DNA from: Lagopus muta
Taxonomy: Eukaryota > Chordata > Aves > Galliformes > Phasianidae
Reading direction: 5' to 3'
Length of the DNA stretch: 64,000 bases
Assembly: GCF_023343835.1 (NCBI RefSeq)
Contig: NC_064435.1
Coordinates: 67,218,134 to 67,282,133, forward strand
The position numbers and the translations under genes were made by a program. The notes beneath the pieces are model-generated. The model saw nothing but the letters and a program-made list of their open reading frames with translations. It searched no databases and was not told where the DNA came from. Of this stretch, positions 33,832 through 45,900 are shown piece by piece; the first letter of the stretch is position 1; every line of letters starts with the position of its first letter.

Positions 33832-36800
33832 ATGGCGGAACGACAGCAAGGCAGGCGTGGGGACTGGTAAGGATATGGTTCCTTCCCAAGTTTTAAACAT
33901 CTGTTGCTCCGTAGTCGTCTTCTGCACTGTACAGATACGGCCTGCTTCACCATTCTTCACCACGCTTCTCCTTCTTTGTAGGCAACCTAAGGTTTGGAAG
34001 ACAGTTCTGCTGCTGTGCACCGTGGCTGTGGTGTCCTTCGGTGAGTCTCAGTAGAGCTCTGATTTGAGGATGCTTCTTTCGGAAGCCTCCAACAATTTGT
34101 TCTGCCCAGGGATAGGGGAGTGGGCAGCCCAAGGCAGAACAATAATAGAGATGATTTATTGAGAGCTTTGTGGAATTCCTGGCAGGTCGTTACTGGTTTG
34201 GAAGTCTTGCTGGAGGCTCAAGGGCAGTGGAAAAAAAGACTTCATGGTAAGAAAAGAATCTCCCTTTGGCTGGACTCTTCTTTAGAGGAGCTCGGCCCCT
34301 TGTCCATGACCACTTGTTACCCGAGTCCAACTTCTGTGACCAGTGCCCCGAGTTTCTCCCCTTCCCCATTCGAGCTGCTGTCTCTCCATGTCCATTAGTT
34401 CCCCCAAAGTTAGCCAGGAAGCAGCTTCTCGGTCGGGAGCTCTTGGAGCTTGCCAACCAGTATTGTCAACTCTCTATTAAACTTCGGTTACCCTGTCGTC
34501 ACGCGGAGTGAGGCTCGTTCTCTGCCTCACATCTCACGGCTTGTGAGAAGACAGCTGTGTGCGCTCTCCCATTAATTACCTGCTGTCTCTAGGCTGGTGG
34601 GTGATGATCTGGAAATGCTGAGGGTGGAACAAGAGCTCGACAAGATCCAGCAGCAGCTTCGTTTCCTGCAATGGGGAGCAAAGGACATCACCCTGCGTGC
34701 TCTCCACGAGGCCCTGAAGAGAAATGAGCTCCCAGGCTTTACCGGCGAGGTAAGAGGACATTGCAAAAAGCTCTGCTGAGAGTTCTTTCCCCACTGTGGC
34801 ATTATATCTCGCTAGCGTTCCCTGTCACAGACAGCTAAAAGGCTTGTCCAGCAGGAAGAAATGCTGGTGCATCACCATCGGTCCTTTCTCTGTTGCTCCG
34901 GAGCTCTTGTGGGGGAAAGGAATGAGCTCTGATGGGAATTTCAGATGCCTTTTAGTTGTTTCTTGCTCTCTGTCAGTCCTTCCCTGCACCTGCTGCTGTG
35001 CATGAGGTGGCAGGTTCCCCTGGAAGACCTGTAAGCCAGCACCCTGAGTTGAGCCTGGCTGCCCTGGGTGCCTGGGGCCTGTGCAGATGCACAGGAGACG
35101 CTGTGTTTCAGCCTCCCCGTGGGGCATCCAGTCTGAAGGCTGTTCTGGTTTCAGAGCCCTTGCTCCGTGGATACCGTCTCTTTTGGTGGCTTGAGCTCGC
35201 ACGGCCCCAGGTCTGCCCAAAGCCTGAGCTGACGGTGATTCCCGTGATGGGAATCTCAAAGGCCATGTTAGCCCGAGGCCTGGCAGGCATTAGTTCCTTC
35301 TGCGTTTTGCCTTTCTTCCCCATTGCAGTAGGCAAGCTCTGTCTTCTGCTTTAAGTTAACTCTCTGTGTGTGGCTGGCCTGCAGCAGTTGTGGTGACCTC
35401 TGGGCAATCCCTGCCTCGTGCCTGACTCGAGCCCCATCTCCTGGCCAGCAGGACTGTCAGCGCAGCCTGCCTGTCATGGGGCATCTCGACAGGAAAAGCC
35501 CATTCGTGCCGCATCCGTGTCCAGTGTGCTGGAGTGAGCAGCCTCTCTGTTCCCGTGCCAGATGGTCATAGTAGAGCTCTGGAGGTTCGCAGGCAACTCC
35601 CAGGCAGTGTGAATTACATCCAAGTGGAGCAGCCGAGTTTGCTTTGGCAGGCTTTGTAGGGGAGCTGGGAGGCAACTCTTTTCCCTTTTCTTTTCCTTCT
35701 GACGAGCGCTCTCCTTTGTCTTTCTTCCCAGGCTGTTCAAGAGATGATCAATCAAGTCCTGGAGAAGCTGGAAGAAAGCCCATTCCAGATGCGTAATTAT
35801 GCCAGCAAAACTTCAGGTGCTGCCGTTAAGCTGTAGAAACAACCAGACCACAGATGGTGGTTCCAAAGGGCGTCTTGTCCAGTTTGACAGGACGGGCATT
35901 TGGGCAGGGTAGGGGAGAAGGGGTGAGGAGTGAATGGCCACCGTGTGCCCTGAGAATGTGCTTGCTGAGAGAGCCTTCAGCGGGCTGGAGCACATCTGAA
36001 AAGCGCTACTCCTACTTGGTGTTGTTTCTCACGTGACTGCTCAGCTGGCTGTCAGTTTATGTGGCCCCTTAGGATAGCTGAGCGAGTCCCTGCATTGTGT
36101 TGCAGAGGGATACGGCAAGTGAGAACGAGGGGAATATCACTGTTGGGGATGTATGGCTGCCTTTGAAACTCTTTTGAAGAGGACAGTGCAAAGGCAGCCG
36201 GCATTTCTGTGCAGCTGTTCATGTGGAAAACAGAGTCAGCAGCCCTTGGTTCCTCCTGGCCTTGCTTGACCACTGTGCCCGTGTTTTTATTTGCAGGCGC
36301 CGCTATCGTTCGTTCCAAGACTTCTCCCTCCTGGATTGGAAGCGGGAAAGTCTTCTGGCACTCGTTGCTGGTGACACCATATATGAGGCCTCCTGAGATT
36401 ATTCTTGAGGTAAGAACAGTGTGAAACAGAGGAAGAATGGTGCGGGGCAGAGGGGGCCAAACGCCCTGCTGAGGGTTGCCTTTACCCTTGTCTTCACCCC
36501 TTCTTGCGACGACCTACTCCCTTCTTGTGTATCCCAGCAGAGAATTTCTTCTGCCAGACTGCCCCAGGTCCTCTGTGGAAGCTTCTGCCAGGCTAGCTTG
36601 CTTGTCTTCCCAGCCATTGTGGAGCTGTCTGGCCGGCACTGAAGGGGAACCCATAAGGTGCCACGAGAGATCTGGGCTGCGAGAACGCTGGGGCTCTTAA
36701 TGAACCCCAGAGGGCACGGAGGGCGTGCACTGCAGGAGGGCCCCATGTTGTGTTTGCCAGCCCATCCTGGCACTGCTCCTGAGCTACCGGCACAAGTCAG

Positions 36801-38638
36801 AGCCCTGGCTGGTGCCGGGGGAAGGGGGTGGGACTGGATAAGAGGGAGCGATTGCTTCCCCTTGCAGGAAAGGCTCGTGCAGGTGGGCCCTTCTTTGCCC
36901 CGGGCAGGTGCCTTTCAGCCACAGCAGCCCCTCTTTTTTATTTTTTGCAAGCTGCCCCACAAAAGAAGGAGCCCAAGAGCTTCTGCAGGTTGTGCACCCA
37001 GCTCACCGCCATGCCCGTATGCCTGTGCTTTGGAGCAGAGCTGATGGGCCAGTGCACCTGCAGAGCCCCTGATGCTGCAGCAGGATTTTCAGCCAGGACG
37101 CTCTTTTGCACATGAATGCTGTTTCTTCTTCTTTTTTCAGCCTGACAATCAGCCAGGTAACTGCTGGCCCTTCCCAGGAAGCCAAGGGCACGTCTTCATC
37201 AAGTTGCCCAGGGCCATCTTTCCCACGGCAGTTACGTTAAACCATGGAGTTCCAGCAACGGCCTACCATGCAGACAGCACCTCCAGTGCTCCTAAGGACT
37301 TTGCTGTCTATGTAAGTGATTCCTCTGGGTTGTGGCGGTAGTTTTGCGTAGCGTTTGACGTGGAGGGTGGTTGCAGATCCAAGAGGGCTGCTGCGTGCAG
37401 TTCTTCCCTGCACAGGGCGAGTAACAAGCTCCTCAGAGTTGCTCCATTTCCACAGCGTTCCTTTTTTGTCCAAGGTAGCACAGCAAAGAAGGTTTCCCGC
37501 TCTTGGGGCGAGTTGGTAGTTTGAGAGGCAGAGGGAAAGGGAAGTGGCACAGTGGATGGTGCTAGACCACCTTTGCTTCAGAAAGCCCTGTGGGGCTTTG
37601 TGATCCTCTTCCGGCAGCGCATCCCACTGTTCTGTTTTCTCCACCCCTGTCTTCCTGTAGGGCCTGCAGGAAGAAGGTGACGAGGAAGGAACTTTGCTAG
37701 GAGAGTTCACCTTCACGCCAGGCCAGGATCCCAGTCAGACCTTCCAGCTGCAGGTAAGGATACAAAGAGGGACGTGAAGCGTGGGAGAGGGGAACCGCGG
37801 TTGGCTGGGGAAAAGCTTCCAAGCCAGAGGCGTATGGGGGCCCTCGTGCATTTCTGCTGCTGCCTCTATACTGCCTGCATATGCCTGGACTGCTGGGCTG
37901 TTTCTGTTTCCTTCTGGCTTTTAAGCTGCAGAGCTGCTTCAGCTTATAGCACCGCTAAGCTCCAGCTACACTTGCAGCAGAAATTGCCATGACCAGGTGG
38001 CTTCCAATTGCACACAAGCGGCTGCCTCACGTAGGGTGCAGTACTGTTGGCGGGCTACTTTCACACTGGGGATGTGTGGCTTTCCAAGGATTTTGTTGTT
38101 GCCGGTAACGGGCAGCATCAGGGAGACCATTCTGATGGGTGACATTCTAGAGAAAGCAATGAGACTTACGACCGCTGCGTTTTTCTGTGCGAGAACACAC
38201 ACTCAAAGCAAGTGCAAAGAGCTTGGCTGTGTATTTGCTGCAGCTTTTGGTAGCTGTTTATTTCTTTAAAACTCACGTGGCCAAAGAGGTGGAGCAGGGT
38301 AAGAAATGTCTTGATTGCGCTATGGCAGCTTATCAGCGTTGCCAGAAGACCTAGCAAGGCAGCCTGAAGTAGGATGTTGCGTGAGTGTGTCACTCCTGCA
38401 TTGTCAGTGGCCAAAGAGGAGAGAGGAAAACACAGTTCATTTCTTTTTCTCATTGCAGAATGAGCACTCCGGGTTCATCAATTACATCAAGCTGCGAGTG
38501 CTGAGCAACTGGGGCCACCCGGACTATACCTGTGTGTATCAGTTCAGGCTCCACGGCAATCCAGCCCCTGACGGTGAAGCTAAGGGAAAGCCACTTGGTT
38601 TACCTTTCATGGAGGAGTCTCCAGATCTGAGCCCGTGA
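33832..38638 (+). CDS. SUN-domain protein, copy A (SUN3/SPAG4-like, 317 aa)
   Basis: Nine exons: 33832-33866, 33982-34040, 34186-34246, 34593-34749, 35732-35816, 36297-36409, 37141-37311, 37661-37753, 38459-38638. All have AG/GT borders and matching phases, giving 317 residues. Residues 1-15 are a basic tail (MAERQQGRRGDW), 16-32 a single membrane segment (VWKTVLLLCTVAVVSFG), about 53-128 a coiled coil, and about 133-293 a SUN domain with PGNCWPFPGSQGHVFIKL, SSAPKDFAVYG and LSNWGHPDYTCVYQFRLHG. Cys178 and Cys283 match the disulfide pair of SUN2. SUN proteins sit in the inner nuclear membrane and bind KASH partners across the lumen, linking nucleus to cytoskeleton. It resembles SUN3, SPAG4 and SUN5, spermatid proteins in mammals, but its N-terminus is much shorter. 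The exon 5 donor (gtgctg) is weak. Placement in the family is by eye. Confidence 0.88.
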
Positions 38639-39224
38639 CAGGGGCACAAACCCAGGGGACGAAAGAGAGTGGCAACAAAAATTACCCTACCTTCTAACAG
38701 CGCGGCACATCCGGCCCCGGCTCTGTGACTAACAAGGCAAGGCACGATGCGGGCCGTGCGCTCCAGGAGAGGGGGAAGGGAGACAACACGTGTGTCTGAC
38801 AACAAAAAAAAAAAAACAACCAACAACAAAAACAGAATCAACGGCAACTGTCTGGGGAGGAGCTGAATTTACTGAATCCAACAAAATCAAACAAAATGAG
38901 AGAGACGGAAGTATCCAAAATACAAGATCTCATGTTAGAAGACTGCAGGGGAAGCACGTGCTTTTCTCCGTGGCAAACCAAGAGTGGGAAGAAGAGGCTG
39001 GTGTCCTGCCAGTAGCTCCACCTTTCTTCCTCTGCGCGCTAGGTCCTCGGGAATGCCGCTCCTCCCCTCCCATCCGAGGACCCCAAGTGCCCATGAATGG
39101 CAGTTCAAGGAACCAGAACATTAACTCTTTAACTCCCACTATTTTACGTGATCTTCTGAGGTGGAATATCAGCAACAAAAATCACAAAGCCACAACGTTA
39201 ACATCAAATATAACATCAATTCAT
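38639..39224 (+). other. 3' flank of SUN copy A, with A-rich tract and 45-base hairpin
   Basis: Presumed 3' UTR and flank. There is an A-rich run at about 38804-38840 and an inverted repeat GGTCCTCGG / CCGAGGACC (39042-39050 and 39074-39082). I found no AATAAA or ATTAAA hexamer here, so the transcript end is unclear. Confidence 0.6.
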
Positions 39225-39405
39225 TCAACTTTTCCCATGTTGAGTCTCTTTTGTCCGTCGGAGTAACTGTTAAGAGATCTCCCTATTGTCTATCTCTCCC
39301 CATAAGCCTTTTCATTCCCTTTTCTCCTGCTCTCCTGTTGGGGAGGAGGAGGGAGGGAGCGGCTGGTTGGGAGTTGGCAAAGTGATCCCAAGATACTGCA
39401 TTTTC
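39225..39405 (+). mobile_element. Endogenous retrovirus LTR-like scrap, unit A
   Basis: The run from ttgagtctcttttgtccgtc through gatctccctattgtc to gaggaggagggagggagcgg resembles the tail of a common avian ERV LTR as I remember it. It is short and degraded with no coding part. Identity is uncertain. Confidence 0.4.
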
Positions 39406-39439
39406 CGATCCCTGTTGAAGCACGGATGGGAGTCAGCAG

Positions 39440-41455
39440 GAACTGCTGCCCCCTTGGACTTCCAGAGGGCAGACCTTGGCCTCCTTTGGACCGTGGTTGA
39501 GAAGGTGCCTTGGGAGGCAGTTCTGGAGCGCACAGCAGCCCGGGAAGGCTGGGCATACTTTTAGGGAAGTTATTTTAAAAGTGCAGGAGCTGACCGTCAC
39601 CGAGTCATGGAAGACAAGTTGACGGGCAAGGAAGCCGGTCAGGCTGAACAGAGACCTCTGGCTGGAACTCGGGAACAAAAGTAAAGTTTTTGGTATTTGG
39701 AAGAATGGGCAAGCAACTTATGACAATTACGAGTACGTAGTGAAGCCGTGCAGGGAGAAAATTAGAAAAGCCAAAGGCCAGCTAGAACTGAACTTGGCCG
39801 CTAAGGTGAAGGACAACAGTAAATATTTCTGTAAATACATCAGCAGCGAGTGGAAGGCTAGGGAGAGTCTCCATCCCCTGCTGGATGATGCTGAGGGCAA
39901 CGTGGTGACCAAGGGTCAGGATAGGGCTGAGGTACTTGTTCTGTATGATTTACAAACGTACAGATAGCAGAGTGGCGTGGTTAGGATGGTATTATACGGG
40001 TTTTATCATTAGAAAGATTATCGTGGTGGAAAGGGAGAATCAAAAATTAGACGCTCAGCCGTGGCCTAGGCTCGCAGTAGAAAACTGCAAAGGGAGGGAT
40101 CTCCGGAAAGAGATCCTTCCCCAGCGGCAGTCAGCCCTCAAATGGGGCCTGGGAGAGGTGGAGCCAGGCTGCACCCCTCCGGGTCACACTGTTGAATTGC
40201 CTCCACCCGTGCTCCCGTGGCTGAGTCAGTCCTTGCCTCAGGCGATCAATCAGTGGTTCAGGCTGTGACTCAGCAGCTCCCATACACCTTCTTTGCCTCA
40301 GTCCTTAATAGTAAGACTAGTTACTCCCTGGGCACACAGCCCCTTGTGCCGGTAGGTAGGGATGAGGAACAGAATAGGCCCTGCACAATCCACGATGAGA
40401 TGGTTTGGGACCTGCTCTGAAAGCTGGGTGCTCACAAGTCCATGGGGCCAGATGGACTGCATCCTAGGGTGCTGAGGGAGTTGGCAGATGTGGTTGCCGA
40501 GCCACTCTCCACCCTCTTTCGGCAGTCCTGGCTAACTGGAAACGTCCCGTTGGACTGGCAAATGTGACACCCATCTTCAAGAAGGGCTGGGAAGGTGATC
40601 CTGGTAACTACAGACCTGTAGTCTCACCTCGGTGCCAGGGAAGGCCATGAAATGGATCATCTCGGGAGGCCTCACAGACCAGTTAATGGTAAGCTGGGGG
40701 TGAGGCCCAATCAGCATGGCTTTATGAATGAAGGTATGGCTGTCAATGTGGTCTGCCTGGACTTCAGTAACGCCTTTGGCACCCTCCCCCACAACATTCT
40801 TGTGGAGAGGCTGGCTGCCAACGGTTTGGATGGGCGTACGCTCCGCTGGGTGAAACGCCGGGCCCAAAGAGCTGTGGTCAGTGGAGTTAAGTGCAGTTGG
40901 CGGCCAGTCCAGAGTGGTGTCCTCCAGGGCTCGGTACTGAGGCCGCTTCTGTTTAACATCTTTATTACCGATCTTGATGGAATTGAGTGCACCCTCAGTG
41001 GGTTTGCGGATGACTCCAAGTTGGGAGGGAGCGTTGCTCTGCCAGAGGGGGGAAAAGGCACTACAGAGGGACCTGGGTCGCTGGGCCGCGGTAAACTCTA
41101 TGAGTTTCCGTAGGGCCAGGTGTCGGGTCCTGCATTTTGGTCACAACAGCCCCAGGCAACCCTACGGGCTTGGGGAGGGGTGGCTGGAAAGCTGCCTGAC
41201 GGAAAAGGACTTGGTGTACTGGCGGACAGTCGGCTGACTATGAGGCAGCAGTGTGCTCAGGCGGCCAAGAAGGCCAGTGGGATCCTGGGTTGCCTTCCAA
41301 AGAGCGTGGCCAGCAGGTCAAGGGAGGTGATCCTCCCCCTCTCCCCTGCCCTGGTGAGGCCGCATCTGGAGTACCGTGTCCTGTCCCGGGCTCCTCAGCG
41401 CAAGAAAGACAGGAAACTTGTAGAGAGTGTGGAGCGGAGTGCTGGAAGGATGTGG
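39440..41455 (+). mobile_element. CR1 ORF2 (reverse transcriptase) remnant, unit A
   Basis: Order follows CR1 ORF2: DFQRADLGLLWTVVEKVPWE (about 39459), [93 protein letters not shown] followed by the DD catalytic pair, and [12 protein letters not shown]. Several stops and frameshifts split it, so it is dead. The N-terminal endonuclease region and the 3' UTR are absent. It ends at the joint to the ORF1 of the next unit. Confidence 0.9.
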
Positions 41456-41463
41456 AGTGTGCC

Positions 41464-42235
41464 CTCCAGGAGGAGGTTGAGAGGTTCAGGAGTATCAGAA
41501 AGCGTGAGCGGGAGGCAGGCTTGTGGTGTAAGCCTCTGAGAGGTAGACGTGGGGGTGATACTCATCAGGCAGAGGTGGGCCCCCTGCCGAGCAGAGCGAG
41601 GCAGTTTGAGAGAAGAGGAGGAGTGGAAATGGGTCCTGGCCAGGCGATGTAGGCAAGCGCCGTCCCGACCAAGCTCGGTTCCCCAGGTGCCTCTGCAAAA
41701 TAGGCGTGAGGCCCCGGAACTCGAGGGAGAGGTGGATCAGGGTGTGGGGGAAGGTCCACTTGCGAGGCTGTCCCGGGCGAAGCAGTCGACCTCACGCATC
41801 AAGACTGCCTCCACCGAAAGGAAAGAAGGGTGGCTGCCATTGGCAGCTCCCTGCTGAGAGGAGCGGAGGGCCCTGCATGTCAGCTGGACCCTACCAGTAG
41901 GGAGGACTGCTGCCTCCTTGGGGCGCGGGTCAGGGCCGTTTCTGGGAAACTTCCTGGTCTCACTGGCCCTTCTGAGTATTACCCCTTCTTGACAGTTGAG
42001 GCCGGCAGTGATGAAGTCACTGAGAAAAGCATGAGGACTATGAAAAAAGACTTCAGAGGACTTGCGCGGGTAGTTGATGGAGCGGGTGTGCAAGTGGTTT
42101 TTTCTTCTGCCCCTTCCGTGGTGCGGAAGGATACAAAGAGGATCAGCAAAAGCCACCTCACAAACAAATGCCTTAGAGGTTGGTGCAATCAGAAGAATTT
42201 TGGTGTTTTTTTGACCACGGGATAATTTACTTGAC
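41464..42235 (+). mobile_element. CR1 ORF1 remnant, unit B
   Basis: Nearly identical to the ORF1 remnant of unit A, including the GSS variant of the esterase motif and the same frame breaks. It is fused at its left edge directly to the ORF2 remnant of unit A. Confidence 0.85.
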
Positions 42236-42767
42236 ATCTTATAAAAGGCAACAACTGACGTGCATGTACGTGCGTGGAAATTCTCACGAGCAGGGAGTTT
42301 TTTCCTGTTGGTGCTTTCTACCAACATCTGTGGTCCTTCGCGTCTGCTTATGCCATGGCTGTAATGAAGCACTGGCTGACAGTAGGAAGACAGATATAGG
42401 AAAGCATTGGAAAAGTCTGGGTACCCGGAGTGAGACATCAGATGTACAGGGCATCAAAAGCAGGGACCGAAAAAGGCAGGCGGCTTGTAGCTCCCAGCCC
42501 GTTCCCCTTCAGCAAAATCCTACCAAGCAGGCTGCTGGGCAGGAGGTGTTTGTTTTTTTTTGACCTTGTAGGATCTTTTCCCCTGCAGGCAGGAGGTGCA
42601 AAGCCTGTTCCCTGTCCCTCAAAACATGGCGCTGGCTGCTCTGCGGTGACATCACTGGCCATTGTGAAGTCACAAAGGGCCCTCAGCACTGAGGCAGCTT
42701 GTCCCCGCCCTTGGCCACTCTCGGTCCTGACGGCATAGCTGTTGGACAGGGTTTGGCTCACTCCTTG
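42236..42767 (+). promoter_or_regulatory. Putative promoter region of SUN copy B
   Basis: Matches the 33101-33632 region with few changes (for example gcttatgcc for gcttgtgcc near 42347). It keeps both CRE-like sites, TGACATCAC at 42647 and TGAAGTCAC at 42665. Confidence 0.35.
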
Positions 42768-42931
42768 CGAGCTGCGTCTTTTGTGGCTTGTGCTTCGAGC
42801 TGCGTCTTTTGTGGCTTGTGCTTCGAGCCGCGTCTTTTGTCGCTGTGCTTCGAGCCGCGTCTTTTGTCGCTGTGCTTCGAGCCGCGTCTTTTGTCGCTGT
42901 GCTTCGAGCCGCGTCTTTTGTCGCTGTGCTT
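42768..42931 (+). repeat. VNTR upstream of SUN copy B, six units (2 x 28 + 4 x 27 bp)
   Basis: Same two unit types as in copy A but one fewer 28-base unit; the unit with the gctgcatc variant is absent. Ends seven bases before the SUN ATG at 42939. Confidence 0.95.
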
Positions 42932-42938
42932 CGGAGAA

Positions 42939-45900
42939 ATGGCGGAACGACAGCAAGGCAGGCGTGGGGACTGGTAAGGATATGGTTCCTTCCCAAGTTT
43001 TAAACATCTGTTGCTCCGTAGTCGTCTTCTGCACTGTACAGATACGGCCTGCTTCACCATTCTTCACCACGCTTCTCCTTCTTTGTAGGCAACCTAAGGT
43101 TTGGAAGACAGTTCTGCTGCTGTGCACCGTGGCTGTGGTGTCCTTCGGTGAGTCTCAGTAGAGCTCTGATTTGAGGATGCTTCTTTCGGAAGCCTCCAAC
43201 AATTTGTTCTGCCCAGGGATAGGGGAGTGGGCAGCCCAAGGCAGAACAATAATAGAGATGATTTATTGAGAGCTTTGTGGAATTCCTGGCAGGTCGTTAC
43301 TGGTTTGGAAGTCTTGCTGGAGGCTCAAGGGCAGTGGAAAAAAAGACTTCATGGTAAGAAAAGAATCTCCCTTTGGCTGGACTCTTCTTTAGAGGAGCTC
43401 GGCCCCTTGTCCATGACCACTTGTTACCCGAGTCCAACTTCTGTGACCAGTGCCCCGAGTTTCTCCCCTTCCCCATTCGAGCTGCTATCTCTCCATGTCC
43501 ATTAGTTCCCCCAAAGTTAGCCAGGAAGCAGCTTCTCGGTCGGGAGCTCTTGGAGCTTGCCAACCAGTATTGTCAACTCTCTATTAAACCTCGGTTACCC
43601 TGTCGTCACGCGGAGTGAGGCTCGTTCTCTGCCTCACATCTCACGGCTTGTGAGAAGACAGCTGTGTGCGCTCTCTCCATTAATTACCTGCTGTCTCTAG
43701 GCTGGTGGGTGATGATCTGGAAATGCTGAGGGTGGAACAAGAGCTCGACAAGATCCAGCAGCAGCTTCGTTTCCTGCAATGGGGAGCAAAGGACATCACC
43801 CTGCGTGCTCTCCACGAGGCCCTGAAGAGAAATGAGCTCCCAGGCTTTACCGGCGAGGTAAGAGGACATTGCAAAAAGCTCTGCTGAGAGAGTTCTTTCC
43901 CCACTGTGGCATTATATCTCGCTAGCGTTCCCTGTCACAGACAGCTAAAAGGCTTGTCCAGCAGGAAGAAATGCTGGTGCATCACCATCGGTCCTTTTCT
44001 CTGTTGCTCCGGAGCTCTTGTGGGGGAAAGGAATGAGCTCTGATGGGAATTTCAGATGCCTTTTAGTTGTTTCTTGCTCTCTGTCAGTCCTTCCCTGCAC
44101 CTGCTGCTGTGCATGAGGTGGCAGGTTCCCCTGGAAGACTTGTAAGCCAGCACCCTGAGTTGAGCCTGGCTGCCCTGGGTGCCTGGGGCCTGTGCAGATG
44201 CACAGGAGACGCTGTGTTTCAGCCTCCCCGTGGGGCATCCAGTCTGAAGGCTGTTCTGGTTTCAGAGCCCTTGCTCTGTGGATACCATCTCTTTTGGTGG
44301 CTTGAGCTCGCACGGCCCCAGGTCTGCCCAAAGCCTAAGCTGACGGTGATTCCCGTGATGGGAATCTCAAAGGCCATGTTAGCCCGAGGCCTGGCAGGCA
44401 TTAGTTCCTTCTGCGTTTTGCCTTTCTTCTCCATTGCAGTAGGCAAGCTCTGTCTTCTGCTTTAAGTTAACTCTCTGTGTGTGGCTGGCCTGCAGCAGTT
44501 GTGGTGACCTCTGGGCAATCCCTGCCTCGTGCCTGACTCGAGCCCCATCTCCTGGCCAGCAGGACTGTCAGCGCAGCCTGCCTGTCATGGGGCATCTCGA
44601 CAGGAAAAGCCCATTCGTGCCGCATCCGTGTCCAGTGTGCTGGAGTGAGCAGCCTCTCTGTTCCCGTGCCAGATGGTCATAGTAGAGCTCTGGAGGTTCG
44701 CAGGCAACTCCCAGGCAGTGTGAATTACATCCAAGTGGAGCAGCCGAGTTTGCTTTGGCAGGCTTTGTAGGGGAGCTGGGAGGCAACTCTTTTCCCTTTT
44801 CTTTTCCTTCTGACGAGCGCTCTCCTTTGTCTTTCTTCCCAGGCTGTTCAAGAGATGATCAATCAAGTCCTGGAGAAGCTGGAAGAAAGCCCATTCCAGA
44901 TGCGTAATTATGCCAGCAAAACTTCAGGTGCTGCCGTTAAGCTGTAGAAACAACCAGACCACAGATGGTGGTTCCAAAGGGCGTCTTGTCCAGTTTGACA
45001 GGACGGGCATTTGGGCAGGGTAGGGGAGAAGGGGTGAGGAGTGAATGGCCACCGTGTGCCCTGAGAATGTGCTTGCTGAGAGAGCCTTCAGCGGGCTGGA
45101 GCACATCTGAAAAGCGCTACTCCTACTTGGTGTTGTTTCTCACGTGACTGCTCAGCTGGCTGTCAGTTTATGTGGCCCCTTAGGATAGCTGAGCGAGTCC
45201 CTGCATTGTGTTGCAGAGGGATACGGCAAGTGAGAACGAGGGGAATATCACTGTTGGGGATGTATGGCTGCCTTTGAAACTCTTTTGAAGAGGACAGTGC
45301 AAAGGCAGCCGGCATTTCTGTGCAGCTGTTCATGTGGAAAACAGAGTCAGCAGCCCTTGGTTCCTCCTGGCCTTGCTTGACCACTGTGCCCGTGTTTTTA
45401 TTTGCAGGCGCCGCTATCGTTCGTTCCAAGACTTCTCCCTCCTGGATTGGAAGCGGGAAAGTCTTCTGGCACTCGTTGCTGGTGACACCATATATGAGGC
45501 CTCCTGAGATTATTCTTGAGGTAAGAACAGTGTGAAACAGAGGAAGAATGGTGCGGGGCAGAGGGGGCCAAACGCCCTGCTGAGGGTTGCCTTTACCCTT
45601 GTCTTCACCCCTTCTTGCGACGACCTACTCCCTTCTTGTGTATCCCAGCAGAGAATTTCTTCTGCCAGACTGCCCCAGGTCCTCTGTGGAAGCTTCTGCC
45701 AGGCTAGCTTGCTTGTCTTCCCAGCCATTGTGGAGCTGTCTGGCCGGCACTGAAGGGGAACCCATAAGGTGCCACGAGAGATCTGGGCTGCGAGAACGCT
45801 GGGGCTCTTAATGAACCCCAGAGGGCACGGAGGGCGTGCACTGCAGGAGGGCCCCATGTTGTGTTTGCCAGCCCATCCTGGCACTGCTCCTGAGCTACCG

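Larger units (their letters stand above)
32329..41463 (+). repeat. Tandem segmental duplication, unit A (9,135 bp)
   Basis: First complete copy of a head-to-tail unit. The phrase ctccaggaggaggttgag marks each start: 32329, 41464 and 50528. Order within the unit: CR1 ORF1 remnant, promoter with VNTR, nine-exon SUN gene, LTR-like scrap, CR1 ORF2 remnant. Units A and B are nearly identical along their whole length, introns included. I saw only scattered base changes, a 28-base VNTR unit difference, a few 1-2 base indels and a 45-base hairpin present only in A. Confidence 0.95.

Noticed and set aside
33607..33870. N-terminally extended SUN protein read through the VNTR
   Set aside because: The frame is in phase with the SUN start in copy A but not in copy B, and the repeat yields a Leu/Cys/Phe-rich string without homology.
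33832..38638. SUN gene as a processed pseudogene carried by CR1
   Set aside because: Eight introns with good splice sites and an unbroken frame rule out a retrocopy.
39225..39405. Complete endogenous retrovirus in the duplication unit
   Set aside because: Only a short LTR-like stretch is present. No gag, pol or env coding sequence and no paired LTR were seen.
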